Positions 62,469-64,000 of a DNA stretch of 64,000 nt are shown piece by piece. The DNA is from Extibacter muris. Lineage in GTDB: Bacteria; Bacillota; Clostridia; Lachnospirales; Lachnospiraceae. Positions within the stretch are counted from its first letter, which is position 1, and each line of letters opens with the position of its first letter. Under the pieces are notes generated by a model. It saw only the letters and a list, made by a program, of their open reading frames with translations. It was not told the origin of the DNA and made no database searches. The position numbers were made by a program, and so were the translations under genes. The stretch is from NCBI RefSeq assembly GCF_004345005.1, contig NZ_SMMX01000005.1, forward strand, positions 172,681 to 236,680, given 5' to 3'.

Positions 62469-62978
62469 ATGAAAAAAGTAGTCATCATTATAAACGGCAA
62501 TGGGGGGGTAGGTAAGGATACGCTGTGCGATCTGGCGGCTGAAGCCTTTCAAGTGACGAATATATCTTCTATAACCCCGATCAAGGACATAGCGGCCGAA
62601 TACGGCTGGAGAGGGGAAAAGGATGCCAGGTCCAGAAAATTTCTGGCAGATCTGAAGAAGGTATTTACGGAATACAATGACCTTCCTACAAGATATCTCG
62701 TGGAAGAATACCAGAAGTTTCTGGACAGTGGATCTCAGATTCTTTTCGTCCATATAAGAGAGGGCGAAGAGATAGACAAGTTTAAGAACAAGGTGGAGAC
62801 GCCATGTGCCACGCTCCTTGTCCGCAGAAGCCATATGGAACATGCGAGATGGGGCAATGAAGCAGATGATAATGTGGCAGGCTATGCCTATGATTTTCAA
62901 TATGACAACGACAAGCCGCTGCCGGAGGCAGGCCCAGACTTCGTACGGTTCCTGAAGGAGATCATAGAGAAGGTATAA
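62469..62978 (+). CDS. P-loop nucleotide-kinase-like protein
   Basis: 169 residues. Walker A IINGNGGVGKDTLCDLA (residues 8-22) and adenylate/dNMP-kinase-like features: SSITPIKDIAAEYGWRGEKD, then ILFVHIREGEEIDKFK, then LLVRRSHMEHARWGNEADD. It resembles deoxynucleoside-monophosphate kinases of the phage T4 gene 1 type. The substrate is uncertain. AAGGGAG precedes the ATG, and a strong terminator follows at 62996. Confidence 0.75.
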   Translation: MKKVVIIINGNGGVGKDTLCDLAAEAFQVTNISSITPIKDIAAEYGWRGEKDARSRKFLADLKKVFTEYNDLPTRYLVEEYQKFLDSGSQILFVHIREGEEIDKFKNKVETPCATLLVRRSHMEHARWGNEADDNVAGYAYDFQYDNDKPLPEAGPDFVRFLKEIIEKV

Positions 62979-62995
62979 GAGAAGATGCGTAAGAG

Positions 62996-63024
62996 AGACG
63001 TTCTGGTGATGGAACGTCTTTTTT
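62996..63024 (+). terminator. Intrinsic terminator after the nucleotide-kinase gene
   Basis: AGACGTTC (62996-63003) pairs with GAACGTCT (63012-63019), followed by TTTTT. Confidence 0.9.
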
Positions 63025-63029
63025 GATGT

Positions 63030-63190
63030 TTACAGAGTCCATCTTGACAGGGAGCGGGAAAGAGATTAGCATTAAAGCAGCAGAGATAAAAACACAGTCT
63101 GGTTGGTAGTCCAGGCATATCCGCAGGATATCAGTAACCTTCCTCCTTAGGTCGTCCATTCTTTGTCTTTGAAAATATGTTAAGGAGGAA
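63030..63190 (+). promoter_or_regulatory. Probable yjdF-type riboswitch leader with anti-Shine-Dalgarno
   Basis: The 160-base leader of the yjdF gene can form ATCC/GGAT and CTGG/CCAG hairpins inside a GGTT/AACC helix. It ends with TTCCTCCTTA (63140-63149), a perfect 10-base complement of the ribosome site TAAGGAGGAA (63181-63190). yjdF genes in Firmicutes are known to be controlled by the yjdF RNA, a riboswitch for azaaromatic compounds. I infer translational control; the aptamer match itself was not computed. Confidence 0.6.
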
Positions 63191-63195
63191 AAATC

Positions 63196-63612
63196 ATGGA
63201 CAAAGTATCGGTATCAGTATGTGTGTATTTCGAGGATCCATTCTGGGTCGGGGTGGTGGAGAGAACCACAGAGGAAGGGCTGTCGGCCTGCAAGGTTACG
63301 TTTGGGCCGGAGCCGAAGTCCTACGAGGTATATGGATTCCTACTTGAGAATTACTACAGGCTGCGATTCAGTCCGGCTGTGGAGACGGCTGTCAAGGAGC
63401 TGCATGTGAACCCGAAGCGGATGCAGCGCAAGGTGCGTAAGCAGATGGAAGTCCGGGGGACGGGGACCAAGTCCCAACAGGCATTGCAGCTGCAGCATGA
63501 GCAGATGAAAACAGAGCGGAGGGTATCGGTTAAAGAGCAGAGAGAAGCCGCGCAACTGCGCAAGTTTGAGTTGAAGCAGCAGAAGAAGAAGGAAAAGCAC
63601 CGGGGCAGATGA
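63196..63612 (+). CDS. yjdF: YjdF family protein (DUF2992)
   Basis: 138 residues: SVSVCVYFEDPFWVGVVERT at the N-terminus, TFGPEPKSYEVYGFLLENYY in the middle, and a highly basic Gln/Lys-rich helix (KEQREAAQLRKFELKQQKKK). This order is that of B. subtilis YjdF. Function is unknown, but the gene is linked with response to azaaromatic compounds through its riboswitch. TAAGGAGG is 8 bases before the ATG and can be masked by the leader. Confidence 0.88.
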   Translation: MDKVSVSVCVYFEDPFWVGVVERTTEEGLSACKVTFGPEPKSYEVYGFLLENYYRLRFSPAVETAVKELHVNPKRMQRKVRKQMEVRGTGTKSQQALQLQHEQMKTERRVSVKEQREAAQLRKFELKQQKKKEKHRGR

Positions 63613-63757
63613 TGCTCCGGCGCTGCCTGCATAAAGATGAAAGACCAACTATTAAAAGTCAAGTAGATAATTAAAAAAAGTAAAAAGAAATTTTCTGGTA
63701 AAAAGAGCACGACAATAAGGCCTGCTATCATGCAAGCCAGAACTGGGATATAAGGAG

Positions 63758-64000
63758 TTACGCTTTTGGAACATAAGGCTCATTATTTTTTAGAACAGCA
63801 TAGATGATGTTGCACATTTTTCTGGCAACAGCTCCCACACAAGTTAAGTGATGTTTTCCTTCACTCCGTTTTTTCTGATAATAGTCACTTAGTACGGGAT
63901 CTTTGAAGGAGGCAATCAGGGCAGCTTGGAAAATAGCTTTTCTGAGATACGGTGAACCACGTTTACTCATAACATTGTGGGTGGCTTCAAATTCACCAGA
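63758..64000 (-). mobile_element. IS110-family transposase, C-terminal part (runs off the window)
   Basis: The minus-strand frame is open to the window edge and reads SGEFEATHNVMSKRGSPYLR, then KAIFQAALIASFKDPVLSDY and HLTCVGAVARKMCNIIYAVL. This is the IS116/IS110/IS902 C-terminal domain with the Ser-rich helix (SKRGSPYLRKA). The RuvC-like catalytic part lies outside. The stop is at 63758; about 140 bases between it and yjdF hold no gene and probably include the end of the insertion sequence. Confidence 0.85.

Overview
The window looks like a chromosome segment of a spore-forming Lachnospiraceae/Clostridia bacterium. The evidence is the sporulation genes spoIIR and spoIIID, the clostridial housekeeping set (dnaE, pfkA, murI, guaA), AGGAGG-type ribosome sites, frequent TTG/GTG starts and a gut-type mobile-element load. 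No rRNA, tRNA or CRISPR array was found. Identifications rest on reading motifs and recalled family features; no database search was run.

Backbone 1 (1-17.9 kb): the end of a GntR-type regulator, spoIIR, a cation-diffusion transporter, an acyl-ACP thioesterase, a CvfB-like S1 protein, an HPr-like protein, dnaE, pfkA, murI, a DUF1934 protein, cardiolipin synthase and an FKBP/trigger-factor-like lipoprotein follow on the plus strand. A broken PAS-GGDEF-EAL gene and a MutS2-like gene without an Smr domain lie on the minus strand. The MutS2-like gene sits behind a strong promoter, a long leader and two tandem intrinsic terminators.

Element A (18103-31462, about 13.4 kb) is the main discovery. 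It is a Tn4451-like mobilizable element (TnpV, MobV relaxase, CHC2 primase, VapE-like helicase, large serine recombinase) that splits spoIIID within its helix-turn-helix. The 5' piece (codons 1-38, behind a sigma-E-like promoter) ends at 18106 and the 3' piece resumes at 31462 in frame. The recombinase gene ends exactly at the right junction. The layout is that of the sigK 'skin' element, but in spoIIID. Cargo includes an AT-rich AAA+ ATPase/subtilisin pair resembling the IetAS defence system, and a small serine recombinase next to a 138-bp segment bounded by perfect inverted repeats that carries a promoter facing away from the next gene, a candidate invertible promoter.

Backbone 2 (31.5-38.0 kb): a deletion has joined the 5' part of a solute-binding-protein gene to the 3' part of a YesM-type kinase gene. 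Its AraC-type response regulator is intact. A second HPr-like gene, a MATE transporter behind a purine-riboswitch-like leader, and guaA follow.

Element B (38021-51394) lies just downstream of guaA, between 16-bp direct repeats, with matching paired integrase arm-type sites inside each end. It is a mosaic: XRE regulator and tyrosine integrase with a decayed excisionase, MarR plus MATE efflux, a reversed IME fragment (integrase 3' end, MobC-like, RepA-like ATPase, broken relaxase), a damaged IS256-type transposase, and a nitrosative-stress cluster (broken hcp, broken TIGR04076-like gene, cupin, ferredoxin, Crp/Fnr regulator). A second, decayed relative (51.4-52.95 kb) is integrated in tandem.

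Backbone 3 (53-64 kb): a sugar operon encodes a ChvE-type binding protein, ATPase, permease, NagB-like isomerase, PfkB-type kinase and aldose epimerase, followed by a ROK regulator with its own promoter. Then come a DUF3298-type protein, three tandem 32-bp palindromic repeats, a P-loop nucleotide kinase, a yjdF gene with a perfect anti-Shine-Dalgarno leader, and the 3' part of an IS110-type transposase running off the window.
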